Origin: Mytilinidion resinicola
Taxonomy: Eukaryota; Ascomycota; Dothideomycetes; Mytilinidiales; Mytilinidiaceae
Direction: 5' to 3'
Assembly: GCF_010093595.1 (NCBI RefSeq)
Contig: NW_022985437.1
Span: 3,122,628-3,186,627 of the forward strand
Length of the DNA: 64,000 nucleotides
In this document: in pieces, positions 1-10,399 of the stretch
How positions within the stretch are numbered: the stretch's first letter is position 1
Layout of the letters: each line of letters begins with the position of its first letter
The notes under the pieces: generated by a model
The model's input: only the letters and a program-made list of their open reading frames with translations
What the model was told of the DNA's origin: nothing
Databases searched by the model: none
Position numbers and translations under genes: made by a program

Positions 1-1
1 A

Positions 2-115
2 AAGACCAAGGGCTTCATGAAGCGCCGCCGCAGGCACCCGCCGAAACTTTCCTTTATGAAGTACCAGCGACGCTCCGAGAAGTATCGCAACTCCAAGACG
101 CGAACGCGCGACTAG
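2..115 (+). CDS. 3' end of a gene with a basic C-terminal tail (partial)
   Basis: From base 2 there is one open frame of 37 codons ending in TAG at 113-115. The encoded tail is strongly basic (an RRRR run, then many K/R residues up to the final TRD). The start lies left of the window. Its composition is unlike the repeat that follows, which suggests the last exon of a separate plus-strand gene, for example a nucleic-acid-binding protein, but no family can be named. The frame is short enough to be chance. Confidence 0.3.
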   Translation, partial: KTKGFMKRRRRHPPKLSFMKYQRRSEKYRNSKTRTRD

Positions 116-129
116 AACGAGCTGTCGAC

Positions 130-1080
130 GCGCCTGAATGACGACGAACTCAAGTCTCAAACCGTGCGATGCATGTGGTGTCCCCTCCTGCCAGTCTGAC
201 TCTGGTTGCCCGATCAGCAACGTCATGCCCCTGGGGAGCGAGCTCGTCTTCCGAGCCAGGGAAGGATGCGCTCAACCGCTTGTTCATGATTGTTCCCTTC
301 TGTCAGTGCGACTCCGGATGCCCGATCAGTAACATTCCCGTGGAACGAGCCCGTCCTCCAAACCAGCGGAAGGACATGTGTCTGTCATCGCCAAGGATGG
401 CGTTGGAGCTGCATTCAGCGATACTTCCACGCCAGGAAGGAATGAGCTCGTCATCGCCAAAGACGGCGGAGATGCTCTCAGCGATACGTCCCGCATCATG
501 AGCCATGTCGAGCCCGCTGCCCGATCAGCAATATCATTTTCCTGCGGAACGAGCTTGTCTTCCAGAGCCAGAGAAGGACGCGCTCAACCGCGTGCCCACG
601 ACTGTCCCTTTTTGTCAGTGTGAATCCAGCTTCTCCGCCGGCAATATCACTCCCGGAACGAGCTCACCCTCCAGAACTGGTGGAAGGCCATCTTGCCCGT
701 CATCGCCAAAGACGGCGTTGGAACTGCCCTCAGCGACACGTCCCGCACCAGGAGCAATATCGAGCCCGCTGCCCGACAAGCAAGATCATGCCCAGGTGGA
801 ACGGGCTTGTATTCCAGAACCAGTGGAAGGACACGTGCCTATCATCGCCAAGGACGGCGTCGGAGATGCCCCCAGCGACACGGCTGGCGCCGGGAGAAAA
901 CGCGCCTGTCATCGCCGAGGAGGGCGTTCGAGCTGCCCTCAGCGACATGTCCTGTGCTGGAAATAGATGTGCCCGTCGTCACCAAAGACGGCGTTGGAGA
1001 TGCCCTCAGCGACACGTCCTGCGCCAGAAGCATCGCCGAGGCCACTAGCGGAGGCACATTCGTCGGAGTCACCGGGTGAT
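130..1080. repeat. Degenerate tandem repeat, open on both strands
   Basis: Two alternating sub-motifs recur about every 100-120 bp. One resembles GATCAGCAATATCAT...GGAACGAGC...CCAGAACCAGTGGAAGGACA. The other resembles ATCGCCAAGGACGGCGTTGGAGATGCC...AGCGACACG. Plus-strand frames repeatedly give VIAKDGVGDALSDTS-like peptides (near 395, 695 and 980). The minus strand gives GISNAVLGDD-like peptides. No single frame stays open through the array, so it is either a decayed repeat protein or a minisatellite. Clear copies begin near 200, 313, 520, 637 and 766. Confidence 0.7.
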
Positions 1081-1082
1081 GA

Positions 1083-1262
1083 TAAGGAAGAAAACAACAT
1101 GCCGTTTGTGAAGATGGTCGATATTGGCCGGAAAAGCGAGCGGGGAAAGTCGTGCCTGAGGAGTCGTTGGGCGACCATGAAGAAGGAAACAACATGCCGT
1201 TTGTGAAGATTGTCGATGTTAGCCGAAGAGAGCTGCGGGGAAAGTCGTGTTTGAGGGTAAGT
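1083..1262. repeat. Two-copy direct repeat of about 80 bp
   Basis: The segment containing AACAACATGCCGTTTGTGAAG near 1094 recurs near 1189, each followed by GATNGTCGATNTTNGCCG and GGGGAAAGTCGTG. The period is about 97 bp. It directly follows the degenerate array and may be its unrelated 3' neighbour. No gene is recognised between here and about 1900. Confidence 0.65.
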
Positions 1263-4200
1263 TCCACCGAGACCTCAGTCTTCCGCCTTGCTGACATGTG
1301 TGCTTCCAGGTTGGGTCGGGTGCGGGTAAGGAATTGGCACAGGAACTGAATTCGTTAGCAATGCGATATTCGGAATGTTTGCTGCCAACTTGCCTGCTGC
1401 TAGGTCTTTGTGCGCGTTGATTGCTCTGCTTGATGCTGCTTGATCCCTCTGCTTCATGGTGTCTGCTCCTTCTCGCTCTTTTGACGCCCTTCCCAGCGAT
1501 CATTACCCCGACGGTGCCAAAGGACAGAGAGCGATGAGCAGACCAAGATGTCAACACGCAGAGGATGCTGCTTACGAACCAGAAACACTCCATGGCAGCC
1601 AAGCACGCAGGAACAGACCAATACATTATGAGAAACGCCGAGAAGTAAGCATCCCATGAAAAGCGCTATGTGAAATGAACTGTTGCTGACACCAAAATAC
1701 TCCATCGGAGCCAGAAACGAAGAACCTCGAGAAGCCACGACCCACTCGCATCGAAACAAATGGAATATCTACCTCTTACCCTCCTGCTTGCTTACCAGCC
1801 TCCTCCCATCCCACCCACGCCGAACTCCGCCTACCCTTCGCAAGGCCATGCCACTGCCTGACGAGCCCCGACGCACTTACTAGCTCCGCAAAGGGCCGCC
1901 GAAGAGAGCGCCAACCCTGAACAAACTTCCAAAACGTGAGCGATAATGACAGTATTGAGCGTTAGCAACGAGGAAATAATGGAAACTCCTCGCCTTACCA
2001 AGCGAGGCTGATTGAGAGACCTGGAGGGGATTTGGGAGCGGAAACCTAGATGCCGTGGGATGATTCAAGTGCGGAGATGAGCGATACCCTTACCTTGGTG
2101 AGTGAAACTGCACCTACTGCTATGGACTTCGACAAGGACAGAAGCTGACGGATTGCGGATGAACATGAAAAACGACTTGAAGATTGCAACCAGAGCTACC
2201 GGAAAACACCTACGACTCAAAAAAAAAAAAAAAGCGACACTCCAAGCAGCTCAGTTCAAAACGTGAATTACAAAAAAGGTCCTACCGCTGCAAGGAAATT
2301 GATCGTTTGAGGAGGAATGAAAACCGCCAACTGCTCGAAACGGCCTACCCGTCATTGGAGAAAAAGACACCATTTGAGAGCTGAGTGGAAATTGTGGATA
2401 CCAACCTGATTGAACGAGATACTAACTGAAATCGCAGACTGGTCTAGACAATGAAAGCCCCAAGGAGAATTGCGCCAAAACCATTTACCTTTACAAGAAA
2501 ATTGAGCAGACGAGCGCGAGCGGAAAACGGCAACTTTACGAAATGACTTACCAGTGGAATTCCTCCCATCCATCATTATTGAAAAGGAACTTGAGGACAG
2601 GAAAGACTGTCGAGGAATCGAACATGAATATGGCTGGGATAAACCCGATGAGGAGTTGAGTATGAGACACCCACCTTCGCAAGATGAAAATGATATGCGA
2701 CAAGCTGACTCCGAAGTCGAAATGCCTACCTTAAGCATTGCGGACTTAACACATGGAGTGGCGTGGAATCCAAAAATCTTTATGACAGGCGCGAAGCTGA
2801 TATGAGAAATGACCTACAGTATGCACCCGAGCCGCCCATCAATAGCGAGAAAAGAACTCTAACGTAGGGAAGATTGCTGGGAGATTGGAGGCTTATCTAG
2901 CTAGGATGTGTCTGACAGGGTCGTGGGATCGAGAAACCTACCGTTCAAGGAAATGTGACGAGCGAAGAGCTGAGTATGACCGGAGAAGCCTACCTGGACA
3001 TGAGCTGATCTGCATTGCAGGCCCAAACCGGCATCGCCAGCAACAATGCGAAAAGAATGCTTGCATGCGTCGTACCTGTTCATCCCCCACCCACCCATCA
3101 GGGAAACATAGACGTTGACTTCAGAACATCTGGAAAGACGTGAATGAAAGCTAAGCAAAAGCGGAGAGACCCACCTGGGTATTGGCTGACTTGACTTGAA
3201 GACTCAAAGGAAGATACACAAGGAAATTGCAAGAGGAGGCTTACCTGGAGCCTCCCTACTCCCTTTCTTCGGGGGTGAACTGAAAGGTGCTGAAATCAAA
3301 GGATATCACATAAGGCAGAATTGAAAGCTGAGTGATAGGCGCAAGCTTTGACCTGAAGCACTCACCTCTAGCAATCACTGACTGGAGTTCCAGATTCATG
3401 ACAAGATTAGAAACGCTATCGCAAGAGAAGAACCTACCGGGACTAACATGCGCGCCTCCCGCCCACCCATCAGTGGAAGAGAAAAGGTTTCAAGCAATAG
3501 GAGATCGCAGGAAAAACGACTGGAAGCTGAGTAGAAATCGCGACACCTTGCCCCGAGTGACTGCTGACTTGACTATGTAGACTGATCTGGAATCGAAATG
3601 GAAGGAGAGGAATCAAGTTAAGACGAGGAAACCAGTAAATTGCCTACCTTTCTGAAAGATTTGATGAATTGGAGGCTGACTTGGAAGCGGACTTGGAAGC
3701 TGGCTTGGAAGCACGAACACCTACCTCGAGGAAATCCCGAGTCCACCAAAGCTGCAGCAGAAATCGAAATGCCAAAAACGAGCCGATGCCCCGAAAGTAC
3801 GTTGAACATAGGAAAGTCCTACCGTTGTTGAATGGAAGTTGACGCGCTGACAGCAGGATGCAAAGTACAGGACATTTACTGGATGACGAAGATGAGGTAG
3901 AAAGAGATTGAAGGATCTTTACCTAAGCGGCGACGATAAACGCAACTCTGAAATAGCTTACCGATAGCGAAGAGAGGATGTGAGAAAGACCAGCCTGAAA
4001 GCAGAAGCACCTACCTTGGGCAGCAGAAAGCAGGGTTCGACGGACTTGGAGATAGAAAAGGCGAGACGAGAGAACTGAATACAGGTTCGAGACTGCCTAC
4101 CTTCTTGAAAATTGAGAGATGAGGCTCCATATCCAACACAGCAGCAATGAAACTGAGGAGCACTTACCGTTCCAAAATCACTGACGAGCCAAGGCGATGC

Positions 4201-5840
4201 TGGAAAAAGACTGCGAGATGAATGAGAAGATCAAACCTTCGAAGGGGACAAGTCGGATCGGCGTGGGCAATGAAGGGAAGCTGCACCAAACCTTGAAAAA
4301 GAAAAGAAGTGGAAACCGCTGACGTTGGCATTGCCCTAGACATAGGAAATTTGCGCCAACCACCAAGATCAACATACCTTTCAAAGACTCCGAGTGGGAT
4401 GACGACGCGTATCTGAAAGACAACCTGAAAGTGAGAGGTACGGTGTGCCAAACCTGAGAAAGAGGATGAGAGCTGACTCGGCATTGCCGCGGCCATAGGA
4501 GATTCGAGCATGATTCACTCACCGTTGTGATGGAATTGAAGATCGGCCAAGACGTGCGAGAGCTGAGGCTTGTATCGAGATGCACATACCTTGAAGACAT
4601 TTTGAAGAGTAGAAAGTGGGTGAGTACAAATCTTGGATAAAAAACGAGGACTGCTGACTTACTATTGATAGTAGGAAGTGAACCCAACGGCATGATAAGA
4701 CGAAAGCTGACTCGGCATAGCCACGGACATAGGAGATCGAGGTTGGATCCACCTACCGTTGGGCGGAAATGTGAACATCGAAGAAAAATTGAGAGTTTGA
4801 TCGATATCCAACTACCTGCAAAGAATGATTGCAGATTCAAGAAGAGAGTGAGCGTACCAGTGCGAGGGTTGGGGATCAAACCTTTTGGGAAAAAAGACTG
4901 CTGACTCGGCATCGCCGGACACAATGAATGTAGAAAACCATGGATACGCACCTACCGTTAGCTGAGAAAATTTTGGAGCGACGAGGAGATAGGTCCAAAC
5001 CTTGATGGAAGAAGGAGCTTACAAGTCCGCATTGCCGAGCCTAGTAAATGCGGAGTTCCAAAATTTCCAAGAAGATGAGCCTACCGTTAGCTGAGAAAGT
5101 CTTGAGGAAATAACTAAGAGGGGACAGCACACATTTGATGAAAGCCTACCGTAGCTGAGAACAGCTTGAGTGAAACGCGGGCAGCATGCATTCGCAGAGA
5201 TGAGTGGAACCAATTTCGAAGGGCCAGTCGGGCATCGCTGACTTGGCAAGCATGGCCGTGGACATAGAAAATTTTCTACCGTTCATGAGAGACTAATAAA
5301 GCTACGAAATCACGAAGGGGCGGCGCCCTTGAGACAGAAGAGATTACCCACCGAGTGCCAAAAGGCGAATTGACTGGTACGCAAGCACAACGCAAAGAAG
5401 AAGCCTGACACGAAGAGATTACCTTGGGTTGAAACTTGAGCCTTGAAGAAGAGAACCAATCAATGCAAGAACAGAAGGTAACGAGACATAGGAGATCACA
5501 TACCAAGTGCCAAGAGGTCTCGCTGGCTTCAACACAAGGACAAGGCAGTTGACGTCTGCTGGGGACATAGGGAATTGCCTACCATTCAGAGAAATCGACG
5601 AAGAAGCGAATGGAGCGATGAAAGTAGGGCCCGCAAGAACAGATGCTGAAAGCAAGACAGATATGCAAGGGCAAAGCCCGACGGGCAAACGAGATCACTC
5701 GCCAGGTATGCGGAACTTGGAGAAGAAGCTGAACTGGGCGCAGAAGCGGAGAGCGCGGAGATTGATATCCAACACGGAAAGCCTACCTGCGGCGCGAAGA
5801 GTTGATAGCGAAACGATCGGCTCGGTGGAGAAGATCATGG

Positions 5841-6215
5841 AAACCCTACCTGTGGAGCGACGAGTTGGCTGAAGCGCGAACGAAACAGTTGTGGAGGGGG
5901 GTGAGATGAAGGAGAGCACATACCAGGTATACGAAACTTGGGAAACGAGGCTTCGCTGACGGTAGAAACGTAGAGATCGCCATCCAACTTGAGACCCTAC
6001 CTCATAAGCGAACGACAAAAAAGACCAAGCATGTAAACCCTACCTGTGGAGCGACGAATTAACTGAAGCGCGAAGAGAGTAGTTGCAAAGGCAGCTGAGA
6101 TGACGGAGAGCACATACCAAGCACAGAAAACTTGAGAAACGAGGCTTCGCTGACGGTAGAAAATGCAGAGATCGCTTCTCCAACTCGAGACCCTACCTCA
6201 TAAGCGAAGACGCAG
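5841..6215 (-). repeat. Tandem duplication of an exon-intron block, period 194 bp
   Basis: The block beginning AAACCCTACCTGTGGAGCGA at 5841 recurs at 6035, and identity continues through the 32-nt exon to the CCTCATAAGCG segment (about 6010 and 6205). The copies are clearly homologous but diverged by many substitutions and small indels, and donors and acceptors are kept. This shows how the array grew: by duplicating units with two exons and two introns. Confidence 0.8.
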
Positions 6216-6443
6216 CTGATGAGTGCCGGCAATAACGGCCAAGACCAACCATACCAAGGAGAGTGCCTACCTGGAGTTCGAAATGGACGGATTGCGGAGA
6301 AGGAAACTTCAGGAAGCGCACCCAAATGCGAAAATCCTACCTGCTCATGAATGAATCTGAATCACGACGGCAGCAATGGCAGAGGCCAGCGGGACCAAGG
6401 AGACCACTCACCAGGTATACTGAACTTGAGGACCGAAATTTGG
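5850..6443 (-). CDS. Core micro-exons of the array (alternating 32 and 19 nt)
   Basis: Predicted minus-strand exons, in transcript order, are 6412-6443 (32 nt), 6341-6356 (16 nt, 19 minus one codon), 6197-6215 (19), 6118-6149 (32), 6044-6062 (19), 5924-5955 (32) and 5850-5868 (19). Each starts after TCAG and ends at G|GTAGG, G|GTATG or G|GTGAG. Introns after 32-nt exons are 55 nt; those before them are about 47-52 nt. Read in one phase, the 32-nt exons give EASFLKFSVL, EASFPKFRIP and QISVLKFSIP, conserved as S-[FV]-[LP]-K-F. Each 32+19 pair gives 17 codons. One expected 32-nt exon near 6269-6300 lacks a clean acceptor. Branch points are weak. The exon boundaries are inference and need transcript evidence. 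Confidence 0.45.
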
Positions 6444-7849
6444 CTGACTGCGAAGAATGACATGCAGAGATCGCACTAGGACTTGGAGATCCTACCTTTG
6501 TGGGAACGAGAGTGACTGAAAAACGAGAACAGTAATGGCACAGGCCGGTGAGTCAAAAGAGATGCCCTACCCAGAGGTTCCAGATGACTGACTACAGACA
6601 TGAAATATCCAACTAACGCAGAGATGGCACTTGAGAGCGGAAACCCCACCTTCGAGCGAGCACGTGACTTGAGAAATGAGACTTCAAAATGACGGAAAGC
6701 CGGAGCGGAGAAAGGAGAACTCACAATCTTGGTATTCGGATGAGCAGAAAACGAAGGAAAGTCCAGACCCAAAACGTGAAGCGCAATAGCGAGGCTAACA
6801 TGTGACATGGGCCGATGCCCAGAAGACATACGAGATTGGAGAAGCTTACCGGCTCAGCATGGGCCAGGTCGAAGAAAGCAGACATAACGGAAGACTAGGG
6901 AGATGATGCGATGGCTAAGCCAGAATGGCGTTCAAGCGCCTACCTTGAATGCGGACACGTTTGATAGGTCGATTTCTGAGAAACATGAGACACTAACCTT
7001 GCTCAAGAAAGATGCGACATTGAAGAAACGTACGAGACCCTCACCTTTTTCCAGGAAGATCCGACGGTGATACGAGAATGAAACATGAGCCTTATCCAAA
7101 AGATATAAGGAATTGGTTACCTTGTTGAAGAAATTTGAGACTGTGGGAAGGCAACTAGGCCAACACCCCGAGGACATAGGAGATGCTTACTGTATCGAAG
7201 GAAAAAGCGACTGCACAAGAAAGATGCGGCGATAGTATCAAAAGGAGACCAAGGACGAAGCCCAGGATACACACCAGATGCTTGCCATATCCGAGATGGA
7301 TGTAAGCAGTACGAGAGTTGACCATCGGTCAATCTGGAGACAAAGGAGACGCTCACCATGCTAAGCAGAAGATGCGACGTGGATAAAAGGAGCGACAAGG
7401 GACTATGCCCAGCAGACGTATGAGATGCTCACCGTTCTTATATGAAGGCGACCTCAATGAGAGCGAAGAGCAAGGAGCAAGAAAGATTGGTTGACGCCGG
7501 AAAGACTCTCAAGAAGCACTCACCTGGTCTAGCTGCAGAGAATGATTCAACGACGACGCACAGTACGATAGACACTCACTGTTTCTGGAAAGCGACATGT
7601 AGCAAAGACTCGACGAAGAAGATTTGCCGAAAGGAGTACGGGATTGAGAAGTCGGGAGCGGACAGAACTCACGTGACTCGGGAAACGTGACTGAAGTGGG
7701 AGCATGCTCGACCGTGAAGCAAACAGACGCGAATCGAGGAGATGGAGTATTGCAAAGAGCAAAGAGAGGTACGTGACCCAGAAGACATGATGAAAGAATA
7801 TCCAACTGACACAAACCTTGCCTACCTGGGCGACAAACCACGGGACCGT

Positions 7850-8590
7850 TCAATGGTAGACACAACATGAAGCACGCCGAGCTGTGAGACAGGATGAGTA
7901 TTGCGAATTAGTGAAAGATCGAAGGCGGTGACAACTGGTGTCATCCGAAACATATCCAAGGGTAGTAGCTGACTTGCCACAGAGCTCCAAGGATCCAAGC
8001 AGTACTGGATGAGAACAGAAGTCCGATGGTGACGAACAAGCCCGCAAGTATCCGAGTTCATTGCGAAGTCCGTGGGTCCATGGTGAACGGGAGAGGCGCC
8101 AACGAAAAGACCTCGCCGACCCAGGATCAGACGAGAATGCTGAAAAGGAAAACACATACTCCACCATGACCTTGGCCATGGATGACCAAAGCCCATATCC
8201 GCGACCTGGGTGTCGAAAGCACGGCAGTGTTGGGGAGCCTTTCATACCAGCAAACGCCCACGGGGCCATTCGCAACCGCCACTGCAGGGACGCAGCAAGA
8301 CATTTCCAGGACAGCTCTGCACACTGAGTATGTATTTCATCGAAGAGGCTAGGAAGATCGAACGAGATTCGTCGAGGCGGCTCGACCGGAGAGGAAATGG
8401 GGATGAGGTCGAAAGTCAAAGACTGCAAACCAAGATTGATCAGTACGAGATGGCGAAAATGCAAGAAGTTGGAGCTTACCAAGATCAAGAGTTGTTGCAA
8501 AACTGGACCAAGCTGAAGCGGTTGTTCGAGGAAGCCCGCGACTGTATTGTCGAAGTTCGCTGACCTGCGCGTCCCGCGACATGAAAGCAC
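7850..8590 (-). other. Long open frame at the 5' side of the donor array
   Basis: The minus strand is open here for about 246 codons, with a donor-like CTTG|GTAAGC near 8478 and an acceptor-like TACTCAG near 8333. On the opposite strand, 8210-8563 encodes a very hydrophilic helix-like peptide rich in E, K, R and Q (for example YFIEEARKIER and KIDQYEMAKMQE). Either strand could be coding. Continuity with the array favours minus, peptide composition favours plus. No family was recognised. Confidence 0.25.
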
Positions 8591-8699
8591 GGCCCGCCAT
8601 AGGAAGGCCGCCTGCCCACTTCCTGGGTATCATGACCACCATGTCCTCAGGCAGGGTCAGCGAAGCCCGAGGGTTCTCCAAGGCTGTACTACTTTTTGT

Positions 8700-8925
8700 T
8701 GACGCCCGGCCCTGCACGGCCAGACCAGGCGTCGTACTGAGCTCCGGCATCCGAAGGATGATGCCGAAGACGCCCGGCCCGAGGAGTCAGACCAGGCATC
8801 GTACTGAGCATCCACGATGAGGGACTTGGTGTTGAGGACGCCTGGCCAGGCATCACGACCGGCCAGGCATCGGGCCCCAGCCCGACACGGCCAGACCAGG
8901 AGTTGTTCTGAAGGGGTATACTTCC
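8700..8925. repeat. GC-rich short tandem repeat
   Basis: Units built on GACGCCCGGCCC, ACGGCCAGACCAGG and CATCGTACTGAG recur three to four times, as at 8700-8745, 8768-8815, 8835-8870 and 8880-8910. The repeat is GC-rich compared with its flanks. It has no clear coding frame. Confidence 0.6.
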
Positions 8926-9722
8926 CTATTCCCAGAGCAAGGGGTATCATGATCGAAACAGTTGCCGAAGGCACTCGAGTGCTGCCGAGGGTCGACGTCG
9001 TGGGCACCGCCACACAGCTCAGGCGATCAAGAAGCCATCCAGGAACGAGTCATTACAGATCTGCCAACTGTCAGCCTATGAATCGAAGCAGTGAGAAGGG
9101 GAGAGCACTCACCAATACTGCTGCCGTGGTGTGTGGTGTTGAGAATCGTCTCGAGCCAGCCACTGCTTGGACTCCAAGGATTGCCGCCAAGACCGGTCGG
9201 CAGGTGAGGAGAGTCATCGAGCCGTTGCCCAATGTCGAAGCCGTGATGCATCTGCACCTGTTAGACGATGTTTGAAGAGGTGGTGAGGTGGTGAGGTGGT
9301 TAGACGGCGAGGGCAGACATTGCCGCCCTGGGGTGGATGGGGCTGAGGTCGCCGCTGCTGCCTCTCTACAGCCAGGACGCCCCTGGCCTCAGAAGAGGGC
9401 GGCAGCGACGTCCAGACACGGCGAGGAGATGAAGGAAGATGACTTACTGGTGCTGGAAGCTCTGCCGATAATGGCAGAGGCGATGAGGATGCGTTGAGGA
9501 CGGCTGTCGAGTGAGGTAACTCGAGGAAGCCGGCCCCCTCCACGTCCGCCCCTGAGGCCTGCCACAGGCCAGAGACAGCCGGAAGGGGGTCAAGACGAGC
9601 TGGAGATGAGGCACAAGATGATGAAAGAGGTATTGCGGATGCGTTGTCGTGATGAGATGGGGGTGGAGGAGGAGGGTGAGGTGGTGTTGAGGTTAGGTTT
9701 GGGTTGAGGGCCAGAAATTATT

Positions 9723-10325
9723 TTGGCTTGGCCACGAACGCGAGGGGTAGCGGCCCCCCTCGCTGCCCGGCATTGTATTCACTACCCTCTGCTGACCCAT
9801 CCGGAGGCCGGTATGCATGGAGCATGCCCATATCATCCTCTGCACCGAGTTCCGAAGATGCCGGAGGGGGTGGTGGAGGTGAAGGAGTCTCGCCGGGCAT
9901 CGAGAAGAGGGACAGCTGGCAGCAACACCATGGCAGGGGAGCTTGAGCTTAGGCCGTCCCCGCCTCTTCGGCAGCCTCAACACCACGGCCATGAGCTCAA
10001 GCAGCAGCAGAGGGAGCAACTGGAGCTTCAGGAGACCCAGGGCAAGCTCGTATGGGCATCACTAATAGCAAAGGGCAGCTACAGACGACTTTCGATCCCG
10101 CAACACCGACGGGCAGCAGGACAGTGCGCTCGACACCCCCTCCTCACCTCCCTCGAGTCCCTCGCCTCCTCAAGATGGCCCTCCTATACCTATGAAACCT
10201 CGGGGGAGGACATGATACCTCCTACCCGAGCTCAGGAGGCGGATGCCCTTGTGTCCCGGAGGCCTTTGAGGCTTCACAGCGACTTCGACACCACCTCCTC
10301 TGCGACGAGCCTTTCACCGGCCTGA
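9723..10325 (+). CDS. Hypothetical protein, weak call
   Basis: A plus-strand frame is open for 200 codons with ATG at 9723. It has a Q/E-rich stretch (ELKQQQREQLELQETQGK) near residues 90-110 and is otherwise rich in P, S and R. The GC-rich, low-complexity context keeps other frames open too, so this may be a shadow. No domain was recognised and no splice evidence was found. The bases before it (9276-9700) hold GGTGGTGAGG-type simple repeats. Confidence 0.2.
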   Translation: MAWPRTRGVAAPLAARHCIHYPLLTHPEAGMHGACPYHPLHRVPKMPEGVVEVKESRRASRRGTAGSNTMAGELELRPSPPLRQPQHHGHELKQQQREQLELQETQGKLVWASLIAKGSYRRLSIPQHRRAAGQCARHPLLTSLESLASSRWPSYTYETSGEDMIPPTRAQEADALVSRRPLRLHSDFDTTSSATSLSPA

Positions 10326-10399
10326 CCGCCCACACACACCAGCAAGATACCTCTAGAGGCAGCTTGATAGACCATTCGAACTCACAAACCTATGCACTC

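Larger units (their letters stand above)
2078..7832 (-). other. Dense minus-strand splice-donor array: candidate micro-exon gene
   Basis: Reading the minus strand, about 60 motifs of the form (A/C)G|GTRNGN occur: GTAGGT, GTAAGT, GTATGT and GTGAGT, nearly always with G at +5. On the plus strand they appear as CCTACC, CTTACC, CATACC or CTCACC. A rough expectation for GGTRNG in 5.7 kb is about 11. Intervals commonly end in TCAG acceptors (plus-strand CTGA). In the best part, 5700-6720, donors lie about 75 bp apart and exons of 19 or 32 nt recur. The coding sense is inferred: the core encodes S-F-x-K-F-[SR]-[IV]-[LP]-like peptides. Elsewhere exon sizes drift and some acceptors are missing, so part may be decayed. 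Both strands are free of long ordinary ORFs. It is not a family I recognise. Sparse donors continue at about 8478, 9110 and 9440, so the 5' end may lie above 9.4 kb. Confidence 0.6.

Noticed and set aside
2219..2234. A-run as a poly(A) retroposition scar
   Set aside because: No retroelement end or target duplication nearby; on the minus strand it is a T-rich intron tract.
4178..4951. A 257-codon minus frame as an ordinary exon
   Set aside because: It contains at least six donor motifs and several TCAG acceptors; the open frame reflects few stops in pyrimidine-rich introns.
2078..7832. Reading the array as a plus-strand gene (EADLEADLEA and other charged peptides)
   Set aside because: Plus frames break every 60-120 codons, and the conserved plus words (CCTACC, CTTACC, CATACC, CTCACC) vary in frame but all equal GTNNG donors on the minus strand.
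9276..9720. GGTGGTGAGG simple repeats as a CRISPR or regulatory array
   Set aside because: Just short G-rich slippage repeats with no spacer structure; this is eukaryotic DNA.
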